Shown: positions 1 through 8,548, counted from the first letter of the stretch. The stretch is 64,000 bases of DNA from Paraburkholderia silvatlantica (GCF_003096715.1 NZ_QEOL01000035.1:1-64000), one strand, 5' to 3'. A program made the numbers and translations. The notes: generated by a model from the sequence alone, not told the origin.

Positions 1-40
1 CCAGAACCCCGGTCTCTCCTGAAGAGAACCGGGGTTCTGG
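1..40. terminator. Perfect inverted repeat, possible terminator
   Basis: A 13-bp perfect inverted repeat (CCAGAACCCCGGT and its complement) flanks a 14-base spacer at the window edge. It is followed by CGTTTGGG, so there is only a weak T-run on the plus side. It probably ends a gene lying outside the window to the left. Its role is inferred from shape alone. Confidence 0.4.
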
Positions 41-63
41 CGTTTGGGCTTCCGATGCCGGAA

Positions 64-98
64 ACACAAAAAGCCGTCCAGTGGACGGCTTTTTGTGT
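64..98. terminator. Bidirectional rho-independent terminator
   Basis: The stem AAAAAGCCGTCCA/TGGACGGCTTTTT closes on a single-base centre and is flanked on both sides by A/T runs. It lies 13 bases past the stop codon of the M20 hydrolase on the minus strand and would terminate it. It can also work for plus-strand transcription entering from the left. Confidence 0.85.
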
Positions 99-110
99 TG
101 ATGCCTCGAA

Positions 111-1304
111 TTACTGCTGCGCCAGAAATTTCGTCGCCAAATGCACCCAAAACGACGATCCAACCGGCAGCAGTTGATCGTTGAAGTCATAGCTCGCGTT
201 GTGCAGCATGCAAGGGCCTGCGCCGTGTCCCGCATCCCGGTGGCCGCCTTCGCCATTGCCTAGAAACGCGTAGCAGCCGGGCTTCTCCAGCAGCATGAAC
301 GAGAAGTCCTCGGCGCCCATGGTCGGCTCGACGTCCGCATCGACGTGATCGGCGCCGACCACCTCACGCATGACCTCCGCGGCGAACTGCGCCTCTGCGC
401 TACTGTTCACCGTCGGGGGATAGTTGCGATGGAAGGTGATATCGACCGAGCAGTCGTACGCTTCAGCCGTGCTTTCGGCGATCTTGCGCAATCGCGATTC
501 GATCAGATCCAGCGTCTCCGTCGTAAAGGTGCGCACCGTGCCCGCGATCCAGGCTGTATTCGGCACCACATTGACCGCGTCGCCCGCATGAATCTGCGTG
601 ATCGAGAGCACGGCCGTATCGAGCGGCTTCTTGTTGCGCGTGATGATGCTCTGCAATCCGTTCGCGATCTGCACTGCTGTGAAGACCGGATCCCGGCCGT
701 TATGCGGCAACGCGGCATGCGAACCTACGCCCTTGATTTCAATTCGAAATTCGTTGCTTGAGGCCATAATCGGCCCTTCGGTCACGCCGAAGTAGCCGGC
801 CGGCATGCCAGGCCAGTTGTGAATGCCGAAAACGGCATCCACCGGAAATTGCGTGAAGAGGCCATCTTCGATCATGGCTTTCGCGCCTGCGCCGCCTTCT
901 TCAGCAGGCTGGAAAATAAAGACGATCGTGCCGTCGAACTGTCCGTGCTGCGCGAGATATTGCGCCGCGCCAAGCAACATCGCCGTATGGCCGTCGTGGC
1001 CGCACGCGTGCATCTTGCCTTCGTTGCGCGAGCGATGATCGAACGTGTTGAGTTCCTGGATCGGCAACGCGTCCATATCGGCGCGCAATCCGACCATTCG
1101 TTTGCCGGTGCCGCGTTTGAGCACGCCGACGACACCGGTCTTGCCCATGCCCCGATGCACGTTAATACCCCATTCTGTGAGCTTTGCCGCAACGAGGTCG
1201 GAGGTCTGGGTTTCTTCGTAGCGCAGTTCGGGATGCGCGTGGATCGTTCGTCGGAGGCCCTGAATTTCGCCTTGCGCGGCCTGGATTTCCGGAATCAGTT
1301 TCAT
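111..1304 (-). CDS. M20 family amidohydrolase (hippurate hydrolase-like)
   Basis: A 397-residue M20D-type metallo-amidohydrolase of the HipO/indole-3-acetyl-amino-acid hydrolase group. Such enzymes cleave N-acyl amino acids or related amides in the cytoplasm. The metal-site pattern is visible: Cys101-Gly-His103 in MHACGHDGH, the Glu pair 135-136 in FQPAEEG, His162 in GIHNWPG and a late His in MLHNASYDFND. These enclose the usual inserted dimerisation domain (roughly residues 185-300). Length is normal for the family and there is no signal peptide. The gene stands alone, diverges from the molybdopterin oxidoreductase and ends at a strong hairpin. The natural substrate cannot be read from the sequence; hippurate or another N-acyl amino acid is a family-level guess. 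Confidence 0.88.
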   Translation of the reverse strand: MKLIPEIQAAQGEIQGLRRTIHAHPELRYEETQTSDLVAAKLTEWGINVHRGMGKTGVVGVLKRGTGKRMVGLRADMDALPIQELNTFDHRSRNEGKMHACGHDGHTAMLLGAAQYLAQHGQFDGTIVFIFQPAEEGGAGAKAMIEDGLFTQFPVDAVFGIHNWPGMPAGYFGVTEGPIMASSNEFRIEIKGVGSHAALPHNGRDPVFTAVQIANGLQSIITRNKKPLDTAVLSITQIHAGDAVNVVPNTAWIAGTVRTFTTETLDLIESRLRKIAESTAEAYDCSVDITFHRNYPPTVNSSAEAQFAAEVMREVVGADHVDADVEPTMGAEDFSFMLLEKPGCYAFLGNGEGGHRDAGHGAGPCMLHNASYDFNDQLLPVGSSFWVHLATKFLAQQ

Positions 1305-1482
1305 GGCGGACGGTGCTCAAAAAGTGGGCGCCCGGCCTTTGTCTCCAAATAAACCGGGTCTAGACGGACCATTCTACGCCGAACCTTTTTTTTCGCGCCA
1401 ACCCACCTGGTGCCGACAGGGCGCGCGCACTGGACATAATAAAATCGCAGTTACGACAGAACGCCTCACCCATGGATTCCCG

Positions 1483-3561
1483 ATGAACGCCCCAGCCGAA
1501 TTTGCCCGTGCAGTTTGCCCGCACGATTGCCCCGATACCTGCGCGATGCGCGTGACCGTCGAAAACGGCCGGGCGATCAAGGTGAGCGGCGACCCCGACC
1601 ATCCGCCCACGCAGGGCGTGTTGTGCACGAAGGTGACCCGTTATGCCGAACGAGTCCATCACCCGAAGCGCTTGACGCAGCCAATGAAACGGGTCGGGCG
1701 CAAGGGGGAAGGGCGCTTCGAGCCGATCAGCTGGGACGAGGCCACCCGGATCGCCGCCGAACGCCTCGGCGAGATCGCGCGGCGTGCGCCCGAAGCCATC
1801 CTGCCGTACAGCTATGCCGGCACGATGGGGCTCGTTCAGGGCGACAGCATCGCCCAGCGCTTCTTTCACAAGCTCGGCGCGTCGCGTCTCGATCGAGCGA
1901 TCTGCGCGGCAGCGGGCGCCGCTGGCCTGCGTTATACGTTCGGCTCGAGCCTCGGCATGCTCACGGAGTATTTCGCAGAAAGCGAAGTGATCCTGATCTG
2001 GGGCGCCAACCCGATCGCGTCGAACCTGCACTTCTGGACCCGCGCGCAAGAGGCGAAACGCAACGGCGCGAAGCTGATCGCGATCGATCCCTATCGTTCG
2101 CTCACGGCCGAGAAGTGCCATCAGCACATTGCGCTCAAGCCCGGCACAGATGGCGCGCTCGCGCTCGGGATGATGCACGTGCTGATCACCGAGGACCGGC
2201 TCGATCACGATTACATTGCGGCCCACACGCACGGCTTCGACGCGCTGAAGGCGCGTGCGCTCATCTACACGCCCGCGCGCGTTGCCGCGATCTGCGGCAT
2301 CGAGGAACAGGTCGTCGTCGATCTCGCGCGCCTCTACGCCTCGACGCGCAAGACGGCAATTCGCATGAACTATGGCCTGCAACGCGTGCGCGGCGGCGGC
2401 AACGCCGTGCGCGCCATTGCCTGCCTGCCGGCGTTGACGGGCGCGTGGCGCGAGCGCGCGGGCGGCGTGCTGCTTTCCTCGTCGGGCTGGGCTCCTGTCG
2501 ATGCGAACGCGCTCCAGCGTCCGGATCTGATCCCGGGTTGGCCGCAGCACCAGCCGCGCATCGTCAACATGAACCAGATCGGCGACGCGCTCACGCATAC
2601 AGGCGACGCCGCATTCGGGCCGAAGGTCGAAGCGATCGTCGTCTACAACTCGAATCCGGTTGCGGTTGCGCCCGAGTCGGCGAAGGTCGCGGCTGGTTTT
2701 GCGCGCGAGGACCTCTTTACGATCGTGCTCGAGCAGTTCCAGACCGATACCGCCGATTACGCCGACCTGCTGCTACCCGCCACGACCCAGCTCGAACATC
2801 TCGACGTCCACAAGTCCTACGGCCACACGCACGTCATGGCGAACTTGCCTGCCATCGCGCCTGTTGGCGAGGCGCGGCCGAATACCGAAATCTTCCGTTG
2901 CATCGCGCGCGCGATGGGCCTGATCGAGCCGGCGTTGTTCGAAAGCGACGAAGACGTGGCGGCCCAGGCATTCGACTGGAGCGATCCCGCGCTGGGCGGC
3001 GCCGACTGGGCGGCGCTCAAACGCGCAGGCTGGCTGAAGCTGGACATTCCCGAAGCGCCGTTTGCGAACGGCGGTTTTCGCACGCCCACGGGCAAGTGCG
3101 AGTTCCGTAGCGAGGCGCTTGCGAAGGCCGGGCTCGATCCGCTGCCCGATTACCTGCCGCCGCATGAGTCGGCGGACGGCTCACCCGAGCTCGCAGCGCG
3201 TTATCCGCTGGCGATGATTTCGCCGCCTGCGCGCAACTTCCTCAACAGCACCTTCGTGAACGTGGAGAGCCTGCGCGCGACAGAAGGGGAGCCGCACGTG
3301 GACCTCCATCCGGCCGATGCCGCCCTCCGCGAGATTGCCGACGGCGACGAGGTTCGCGTGTTCAACGACCGCGGCTCGATGCGCGCACGCGCGCGCGTGA
3401 CCGATCGGGCGCGCAGCGGCCTCGTGGTGGGCCTGTCGATCTGGTGGAAGAAGCTTGCGCCGGACGGCCGCAACGCCAACGAGGTGACGAGCCAGGCGCT
3501 CACCGACCTTGGCGGCTCGGCGACTTTCTACGATTGTCTCGTCGAGGTCGAGCGCGCCTGA
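1483..3561 (+). CDS. Molybdopterin oxidoreductase family protein
   Basis: A 692-residue member of the Mo/W-bis-MGD oxidoreductase superfamily (formate dehydrogenase, nitrate reductase and polysulfide reductase relatives). The N-terminus carries a [4Fe-4S] motif, Cys12-x3-Cys16-x3-Cys20-x27-Cys48. Cys141, in the stretch RAICAAAG, is a candidate molybdenum ligand. A C-terminal molydopterin dinucleotide-binding domain occupies roughly residues 570-690. I chose the ATG at 1483 because the Fe-S motif starts 11 residues later; an ATG at 1472 runs straight into a stop. No twin-arginine signal is visible, so the enzyme is probably cytoplasmic. No partner Fe-S, membrane or cofactor-insertion subunit lies next to it, so it looks like an orphan subunit. 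Substrate unknown. Confidence 0.85.
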   Translation: MNAPAEFARAVCPHDCPDTCAMRVTVENGRAIKVSGDPDHPPTQGVLCTKVTRYAERVHHPKRLTQPMKRVGRKGEGRFEPISWDEATRIAAERLGEIARRAPEAILPYSYAGTMGLVQGDSIAQRFFHKLGASRLDRAICAAAGAAGLRYTFGSSLGMLTEYFAESEVILIWGANPIASNLHFWTRAQEAKRNGAKLIAIDPYRSLTAEKCHQHIALKPGTDGALALGMMHVLITEDRLDHDYIAAHTHGFDALKARALIYTPARVAAICGIEEQVVVDLARLYASTRKTAIRMNYGLQRVRGGGNAVRAIACLPALTGAWRERAGGVLLSSSGWAPVDANALQRPDLIPGWPQHQPRIVNMNQIGDALTHTGDAAFGPKVEAIVVYNSNPVAVAPESAKVAAGFAREDLFTIVLEQFQTDTADYADLLLPATTQLEHLDVHKSYGHTHVMANLPAIAPVGEARPNTEIFRCIARAMGLIEPALFESDEDVAAQAFDWSDPALGGADWAALKRAGWLKLDIPEAPFANGGFRTPTGKCEFRSEALAKAGLDPLPDYLPPHESADGSPELAARYPLAMISPPARNFLNSTFVNVESLRATEGEPHVDLHPADAALREIADGDEVRVFNDRGSMRARARVTDRARSGLVVGLSIWWKKLAPDGRNANEVTSQALTDLGGSATFYDCLVEVERA

Positions 3562-3709
3562 AAGCGCCTCACGCTAGCGCTAGCGGCCCTGCAGCGCATG
3601 TTCGAGGGGCCTTTCTAACTCGCTGATTTGCTGACATAAAAGCGGGATCGCCATGCTACGATCCCATTTTTTAGCACGACCATTCGAAAAATCAAGGAGG
3701 AGACGCTGT

Positions 3710-5383
3710 ATGGAAAAGGTCTGGCTGAAATCGTACCCGCCCGGCGTTCCCGCTGAAATCGACGCGAGCCGTTACGCGTCCATCACTGCGCTGCTCGAGG
3801 AGAGCTTCAGCGAATTCCGCGCAAAGCCCGCTTTCGCCTGCATGGGCAAGACGATCACCTACGGCGAGCTGGACCAGCTCTCCCAGCGCCTGGCCGCGTG
3901 GTTCCAGTCGCGCGGCATCGCACGTGGCGCGCGCATCGCGCTCATGATGCCCAACGTGCTCCAGTATCCGGTCGCGCTCGCCGCGGTGCTGCGCGCGGGA
4001 TACGTCGTCGTGAACGTGAACCCGCTCTACACGCCGCGCGAACTCGAGCACCAGTTGAAGGACAGCGGCGCCGAGGCGATCGTCGTCCTCGAGAATTTCG
4101 CCGGGACCGTGAGCGCGGTCGTCGCCAATACGCGCGTGAAGCACGTGCTGGTCGCGGCGATGGGCGATCTCCTCGGCGCGAAGGGTTTCGTCGTCAATTT
4201 CGTCGTGCGGCGCGTGAAGAAGATGGTGCCCGCCTGGAACCTGCCCGGCCACGTGCGCTTCAATGACGCGCTCGCCGAAGGGGCGCGCAAAGGGTTCAAG
4301 CGCGTCGAGCAGACACCCGGGGACGTCGCCTTCCTCCAGTACACGGGCGGCACGACCGGTGTGGCCAAAGGGGCGACGCTGCTGCATCGCAACCTGATCG
4401 CGAACGTGCTGCAGTCGGCGGCATGGACCGAGCCCGCGCTTGCGAAATTGCCGTCCGGTGCGCAGCCTGCGACGGTCGCGGCACTGCCGCTTTATCACGT
4501 GTTTGCGTTGACCGTTTGCGGGCTCCTGACGCTGCGCACCGGCGGTCTCGCGATCCTGATTCCGAATCCGCGCGATATCGCCGGCATGATCAAGGCGCTG
4601 CGCGGCTACTCGATCACGTGTTTCCCCGCGGTGAACACGCTCTACAACGCGATGCTCAACCATCCGGATTTCGGCAATCTGGACTTCACGCACCTGCTCG
4701 TTGCGAACGGCGGCGGAATGGCGGTGCAGGAAGCGGTGGCGAGGCGCTGGTACGAGCGCACGCATACGCCGATCGTCGAAGGCTATGGCCTCTCGGAAAC
4801 CTCGCCCAGCGTGACCTGCAATCCGGTCACGGCGACGGAATACACCGGCACGATCGGCTTGCCGCTGCCTTCCACCGAAATCTCGATCCGCGACGACGCC
4901 GGCAACGAACTGCCGATCGGCGAAGCGGGTGAGATCTGCATCCGCGGGCCGCAGGTAATGGCGGGCTACTGGCAGCGCCCGGAAGAAACGGCGAAGGTCA
5001 TGACGCCGGACGGCTACTTCAAGTCGGGCGACATCGGTCTCATCGACGCGCGCGGGTATATCAAGCTCGTCGACCGCAAGAAGGACATGATTCTGGTCTC
5101 GGGCTTCAATGTCTATCCGAACGAAGTCGAGGACGTCGTGGCCAGGCTGCCGGGCGTGTTCGAAGTGGCGGCGGTGGGCGTGCCGGACCAGAATTCGGGC
5201 GAGGCAGTGAAGCTTTATATCGTCAAGAAGGATCCGGCGCTCACCGACCGGGACGTGTTCGAGTACTGCAAGACGCAGTTGACTGGCTACAAGCGGCCGA
5301 AGATCATCGAGTTCCGCAACGATCTGCCCAAGAGCAACGTCGGCAAGATCCTGCGCCGCGAGCTGCGCGACGGTCGCGCCTGA
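3710..5383 (+). CDS. fadD: Long-chain-fatty-acid--CoA ligase
   Basis: A 557-residue acyl-adenylate-forming enzyme that activates long-chain fatty acids to acyl-CoA for beta-oxidation or lipid synthesis at the inner membrane face. The N-terminus (MEKVWLKSYPPGVPAEID) closely follows E. coli FadD. The AMP-binding P-loop YTGGTTGVAKGA lies near residue 210, and the FadD signature DGYFKSGDIG...DRKKDMILVSGFN begins near residue 434. The start at 3710 is set by a strong AAGGAGGAG ribosome-binding site a few bases upstream. The gene is monocistronic and followed by a strong terminator. Fatty-acid chain-length preference is not readable here. Confidence 0.93.
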   Translation: MEKVWLKSYPPGVPAEIDASRYASITALLEESFSEFRAKPAFACMGKTITYGELDQLSQRLAAWFQSRGIARGARIALMMPNVLQYPVALAAVLRAGYVVVNVNPLYTPRELEHQLKDSGAEAIVVLENFAGTVSAVVANTRVKHVLVAAMGDLLGAKGFVVNFVVRRVKKMVPAWNLPGHVRFNDALAEGARKGFKRVEQTPGDVAFLQYTGGTTGVAKGATLLHRNLIANVLQSAAWTEPALAKLPSGAQPATVAALPLYHVFALTVCGLLTLRTGGLAILIPNPRDIAGMIKALRGYSITCFPAVNTLYNAMLNHPDFGNLDFTHLLVANGGGMAVQEAVARRWYERTHTPIVEGYGLSETSPSVTCNPVTATEYTGTIGLPLPSTEISIRDDAGNELPIGEAGEICIRGPQVMAGYWQRPEETAKVMTPDGYFKSGDIGLIDARGYIKLVDRKKDMILVSGFNVYPNEVEDVVARLPGVFEVAAVGVPDQNSGEAVKLYIVKKDPALTDRDVFEYCKTQLTGYKRPKIIEFRNDLPKSNVGKILRRELRDGRA

Positions 5384-5426
5384 AAACGCAGGAGCGAAGC
5401 GAAAGGCCAGCGAGCCACGAGCGAAG

Positions 5427-5460
5427 AGCGGCCAGCCCATCGAGGGCTGGCCGCTTTTTT
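5427..5460 (+). terminator. Rho-independent terminator after fadD
   Basis: A 12-bp perfect stem (AGCGGCCAGCCC/GGGCTGGCCGCT) with a 5-base loop, followed directly by a run of at least five T. It lies 44 bases after the fadD stop. Confidence 0.9.
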
Positions 5461-5493
5461 GTGCGCACTGTCGCGAAACGACAGAACGCGCCA

Positions 5494-5521
5494 AAGAAAA
5501 AAGGCGCCCGGAGGCGCCTTC
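5494..5521 (-). terminator. Rho-independent terminator after the porin gene
   Basis: Read on the minus strand, AAGGCGCC-TCC-GGGCGCC is followed by TTTTTT. It lies just beyond the porin stop codon. Confidence 0.8.
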
Positions 5522-5543
5522 GAGATTACAGCGACTGTTCTTC

Positions 5544-6740
5544 TTAGAACTTGTGGCGGATACCGACGCGAGCCGTGAACTGGTTGTCGTTGCTCGATGC
5601 CGTCAGGCCGTTGATCGACGCAACAGCGGAACCACCCGTCGAGTCGTGGCCCGAAGCGTGCTGGTACACGCCGATCAGGTAGACGTCCGTGCGCTTCGAC
5701 AGGAAGTAGTCCGTGCCCAGTGCGTACTGGTAGTACTTTGCGCCGCTCTGGCTCGTGCCGTTCGCACGCGTGACGCTGTTGCCGTCCGTGTAGTCGAACG
5801 CGAAGCCAGCCAGCAGGGCCGGCGTGAACTGGTACTTGACGTTCGCTTCTACGTTGTTGAACGTAGCGTTCGTGCCGCGCTCGAAGATCGATGCCGAGGT
5901 CGCGCCGAGGTTGCGGAAGCTGACGTTTGAGTACGTCACGCCGAACGTTGCCGCGCCGAACGTGTATGCACCGCCTGCACCGATGACCTGGTACGTGTTG
6001 GCCGAAGCGAAGCCGCCATAAACCGTGTTGAACGTCGTGCCCGTCACGCCGCTCGTACCCGTCAGCGGCGAACTCGAACTGCCGGTGTTGAAGATACCGC
6101 CGAAAGCGTTCGGCGTACGCGCGTTCAAGTAACCAACGCCGAGCACGAGGGGACCGTTGTTATAGCCGGCACCCAACGACCAGATCTGGTTCGCCGAGAA
6201 GTTGCCTGCCTGGCCACCGAAGCTGTACGTGCCGCCGAACGTCAGGCCAGCGTAGTTGGCGCTGGTGAACTTGACCGTATTGTTCGTACGGTAGGCGTTG
6301 TTGAAGTTGTCCAGATCCTGCGGGTGAGCTGCGATGTAGCCGCCCCACTGGTCGCCGGCTTCGAGCGGGCCGACGTAGTCGACGACGGAGTCGTACTGGC
6401 GACCCAGCGTGACCGTGCCGAACTGGGCGCTCGAGAGGCCGACATAAGCCTGACGACCGAACATCAGGCCGCCCTGGCCGAGCTTGCCGGTGTTCACGTC
6501 AAAACCGTTTTCGAGCACGAAGACTGCCTTCAGGCCGCCGCCGAGGTCTTCAGCGCCGCGCAGGCCGAAACGGCTGCCTTGCATCACGCCGCTCGACAGG
6601 TTGTACAGGTGCTTGCCACCCGCGTTCGTGTTGATGTTGAAACCTTCGTCGATGATGCCGTACAGCGTGACGCTGCTCTGAGCGTGAGCAACGCCCGCGA
6701 ACGCGCCCAGCGCTGCCAGCGCGAGAAGCGACTTCTTCAT
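5544..6740 (-). CDS. Gram-negative porin (Burkholderia OpcP/Omp38-like)
   Basis: A 398-residue outer-membrane general-diffusion porin. A Sec signal peptide (MKKSLLALAALGAFAGVAHA, cleavage after Ala20) precedes QSSVTLYG, the usual first strand of betaproteobacterial trimeric porins. The protein ends in a phenylalanine after RVGIRHK, the C-terminal aromatic signature recognised by the BAM machinery. The alternating, glycine- and aromatic-rich sequence fits a 16-stranded barrel. Length is typical. A GGAGATC ribosome-binding site lies just upstream of the ATG. It is monocistronic with its own terminator and a long AT-richer upstream region. Such porins are usually several per genome, and the ion selectivity of this one is unknown. 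Confidence 0.93.
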   Translation of the reverse strand: MKKSLLALAALGAFAGVAHAQSSVTLYGIIDEGFNINTNAGGKHLYNLSSGVMQGSRFGLRGAEDLGGGLKAVFVLENGFDVNTGKLGQGGLMFGRQAYVGLSSAQFGTVTLGRQYDSVVDYVGPLEAGDQWGGYIAAHPQDLDNFNNAYRTNNTVKFTSANYAGLTFGGTYSFGGQAGNFSANQIWSLGAGYNNGPLVLGVGYLNARTPNAFGGIFNTGSSSSPLTGTSGVTGTTFNTVYGGFASANTYQVIGAGGAYTFGAATFGVTYSNVSFRNLGATSASIFERGTNATFNNVEANVKYQFTPALLAGFAFDYTDGNSVTRANGTSQSGAKYYQYALGTDYFLSKRTDVYLIGVYQHASGHDSTGGSAVASINGLTASSNDNQFTARVGIRHKF

Positions 6741-7048
6741 TGAATGATCTCCAGTGTTTGCGAATCTTTTGCGTCTTGTAACGGAACCGGTTTTTTATCG
6801 TGCGTGGTCCCGTCCTTCTAACTTCGCGAGAAGTTGCCACGTAATGTAACAAAAGGGTTAATAGTCACAAAGGAAAAGCCAGGGCACCGCTAAGTACCTG
6901 TTTCGTTTACACAACATGGTCTAGAATACGCGGCTATCTATCGGCTCTGCCCCGGATTGACGGATCTCCGTGAGTTTGTGTAGGGGTGGAGAGGCAGTCC
7001 GGGCGAGCGGGGAAATCCGGCTCGCCGAAGAAACGAAAGGGAGGCTGG
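6741..7048. other. Divergent porin/coq7 intergenic region
   Basis: This 308-bp AT-richer gap separates the divergent porin and coq7. On the minus strand a possible porin promoter is visible (separate entry). On the plus strand TAGAAT at 6922-6927 is a possible -10 for coq7, but no matching -35 is clear. The stretch upstream of the coq7 ATG has no stop in the coq7 frame for 21 codons, but the strong AAGGGAGG site supports the start at 7049. No RNA gene or repeat is visible. Confidence 0.5.
6843..6870 (-). promoter_or_regulatory. Possible sigma70-type promoter of the porin gene
   Basis: On the minus strand TTGTGA (6870-6865), a 16-base spacer and TACATT (6848-6843) give a plausible but imperfect -35/-10 pair, about 100 bases before the porin start. 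Weak evidence: 4 of 6 matches in each box. Confidence 0.35.
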
Positions 7049-7711
7049 ATGCTGCTAGACGACTTGATTACCGAATTCGACCGGGGCCTGCGCTCGCTCA
7101 CCGGCGTGTCGCGCATGACGCGTCCGATGCCGCAGCCTTCCCCCGTTACCATCGAAGTGACGCCCGAGGGCGATGCCATGCCAGCCGGCAGCGAACTCAC
7201 ACCTGCCGAGCGCACGCATGCCGCCGGCCTCATGCGCGTCAACCACGTCGGCGAAGTGTGCGCGCAGGCGCTGTATCAGGCGCAGAAAATCTCGGCGCGC
7301 TCGCCGTCTTTGAAGGCAACCTTCGAGCAGGCTGCGCGCGAAGAAGAGGATCACCTCGCGTGGACCTCGCGCCGCCTGCAGGCGCTCGACTCGCGTCCGA
7401 GCCTGCTCAATCCGCTCTGGTACGCGGGCGCACTCGCGATCGGCTTCGCCGCCGGCCGTCTGGGCGACAAGGTGAGTCTCGGCTTCATGGCCGAAACCGA
7501 ACGCCAGGTCGAGCATCATCTCGACAGCCACCTCGACAGCCTGCCGCCCGCCGATCTCGAGTCGCGCGCGGTCGTCGAGCAGATGCGCGCCGACGAAATC
7601 TCGCACGCAAAATCGGCCACCGATCTGGGCGGAGCCGAATTGCCTTTGCCGGTGCGTTCGCTAATGCGTGTAGCATCGAAAGTCATGACGCGCACCGCCT
7701 ACTACATCTGA
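7049..7711 (+). CDS. coq7: Demethoxyubiquinone hydroxylase
   Basis: A 220-residue COQ7-type ferritin-like di-iron monooxygenase that hydroxylates demethoxyubiquinol in aerobic ubiquinone synthesis at the membrane surface. The carboxylate/histidine ligand pattern is present: GE in MRVNHVGEVCAQAL, EEEDH, ETERQVEHHL and ADEISHA. This gives two ExxH-type motifs plus bridging glutamates. Length matches betaproteobacterial COQ7 (about 205-220). The start at 7049 is supported by AAGGGAGG upstream. Many gammaproteobacteria use UbiF instead, so COQ7 fits the Burkholderiaceae assignment. It precedes the dcw cluster but is separated from it by a 391-bp gap. Confidence 0.93.
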   Translation: MLLDDLITEFDRGLRSLTGVSRMTRPMPQPSPVTIEVTPEGDAMPAGSELTPAERTHAAGLMRVNHVGEVCAQALYQAQKISARSPSLKATFEQAAREEEDHLAWTSRRLQALDSRPSLLNPLWYAGALAIGFAAGRLGDKVSLGFMAETERQVEHHLDSHLDSLPPADLESRAVVEQMRADEISHAKSATDLGGAELPLPVRSLMRVASKVMTRTAYYI

Positions 7712-7972
7712 TTAATGGACTTGGGCCGGCAATCGCTGTCGGCTCAAATCCGGATTAATCTTTCAGAGCTTTCAGCACACGGTTTTAACCCCCGCAAGCC
7801 CCCGCTCGATCCCGCCGAAGGCCGTTTATCGCCGCGCTTTTCACGTATCACCTTCAGAACCTGCGTTAGCTCATTCATTCATAACGGTTTTTGGCTTTTG
7901 TCCGGACTTCAACAAGTGCCGCTAAGTCCTTGTTCTAGCGGATAAATTTCGTCAAAAAACGTCCAGTCTCCC

Positions 7973-8001
7973 TTGACCCTCGTTGGGCGTTCCTCTAAAG
8001 T
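7973..8001 (+). promoter_or_regulatory. Predicted sigma70 promoter of mraZ and the dcw cluster
   Basis: TTGACC (7973-7978), a 17-base spacer and TAAAGT (7996-8001) form a good -35/-10 pair, giving a transcript start near 8008. The -10 box abuts the first of four 10-bp repeats that resemble MraZ sites, so repressor binding would overlap the -10 and start site. This corresponds to Pmra of E. coli, inferred from position. Confidence 0.7.
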
Positions 8002-8039
8002 GGGAGACAGTGTGAGAAAGTGTATTTTTGTGTGATTTC
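8000..8039 (+). promoter_or_regulatory. Four 10-bp direct repeats, probable MraZ operator
   Basis: GTGGGAGACA, GTGTGAGAAA, GTGTATTTTT and GTGTGATTTC follow one another with an exact 10-bp period. Known MraZ operators are TGGGN-type boxes separated by 5 bases, also a 10-bp period. The first unit contains TGGGA exactly; the others keep the leading GTG. They lie between the -10 box and mraZ, which is where autorepression is expected. Seen: the periodicity. Inferred: MraZ binding. Confidence 0.72.
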
Positions 8040-8102
8040 AGGCGCGTATTCAGGTAGATTTTCCAGGCGGGCGGCGAAAAGCGCCGCATTAGGGGGAGCA
8101 AA

Positions 8103-8531
8103 TTGTTCCAGGGGGCGTCGGCGCTGACACTCGATGCGAAAGGACGGATGTCGATTCCGTCGCGCTATCGGGAAGCGCTGCAACAACAGGCAGAAGGACG
8201 GGTGACGATCACCAAGCACCCGGACGGCTGCCTGTTGCTGTTTCCGCGCCCCGAATGGGAGGTGTTCCGCTCGAAGGTCGCCGCGTTGCCGATGGACGCG
8301 CACTGGTGGCGCCGCATTTTTCTGGGCAATGCGTCCGACGTCGATGTCGACAGTGCGGGCCGCGTGCTCGTCTCACCTGAATTACGTCTGGCGGCAGGAA
8401 TGGAAAAGGAAGTCATGCTGCTCGGCATGGGTAGTCATTTTGAGTTGTGGGATGCGCAGACCTACGCCGCCAAGGAGCAGGCGGCGATGGCGCAGGGCAT
8501 GCCCGACGCCTTGAAAAATTTCACGTTCTGA
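8103..8531 (+). CDS. mraZ: Transcriptional regulator MraZ
   Basis: A 142-residue protein with two SpoVT-AbrB-like DNA-binding domains (about residues 5-50 and 78-122). MraZ forms a ring-shaped oligomer and represses the dcw promoter in other bacteria. It starts at a TTG codon (MFQGASALTLDAKGR), chosen because the family N-terminus begins here and AGGGGGAGC lies a few bases upstream. It is the first gene of the cluster and is followed 17 bases later by rsmH, its usual partner. The phased repeats upstream suggest autoregulation. Confidence 0.95.
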   Translation: MFQGASALTLDAKGRMSIPSRYREALQQQAEGRVTITKHPDGCLLLFPRPEWEVFRSKVAALPMDAHWWRRIFLGNASDVDVDSAGRVLVSPELRLAAGMEKEVMLLGMGSHFELWDAQTYAAKEQAAMAQGMPDALKNFTF

Positions 8532-8548
8532 TCGCGGTTCAAAAAGCT

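Larger units (their letters stand above)
7712..8102. other. Leader and promoter region of the dcw cluster
   Basis: This 391-bp gap precedes mraZ. It holds a short imperfect hairpin (CCGCTA...TAGCGG, 7919-7941) that could be a weak end to the coq7 transcript. It also holds a promoter at 7973-8001 and four phased repeats at 8000-8039 (separate entries). The first 200 bases show no coding region or repeat that I can support. Confidence 0.6.

Noticed and set aside
1435..1440. CATAAT as a promoter for the molybdopterin oxidoreductase
   Set aside because: No acceptable -35 at normal spacing; too weak to list as a feature.
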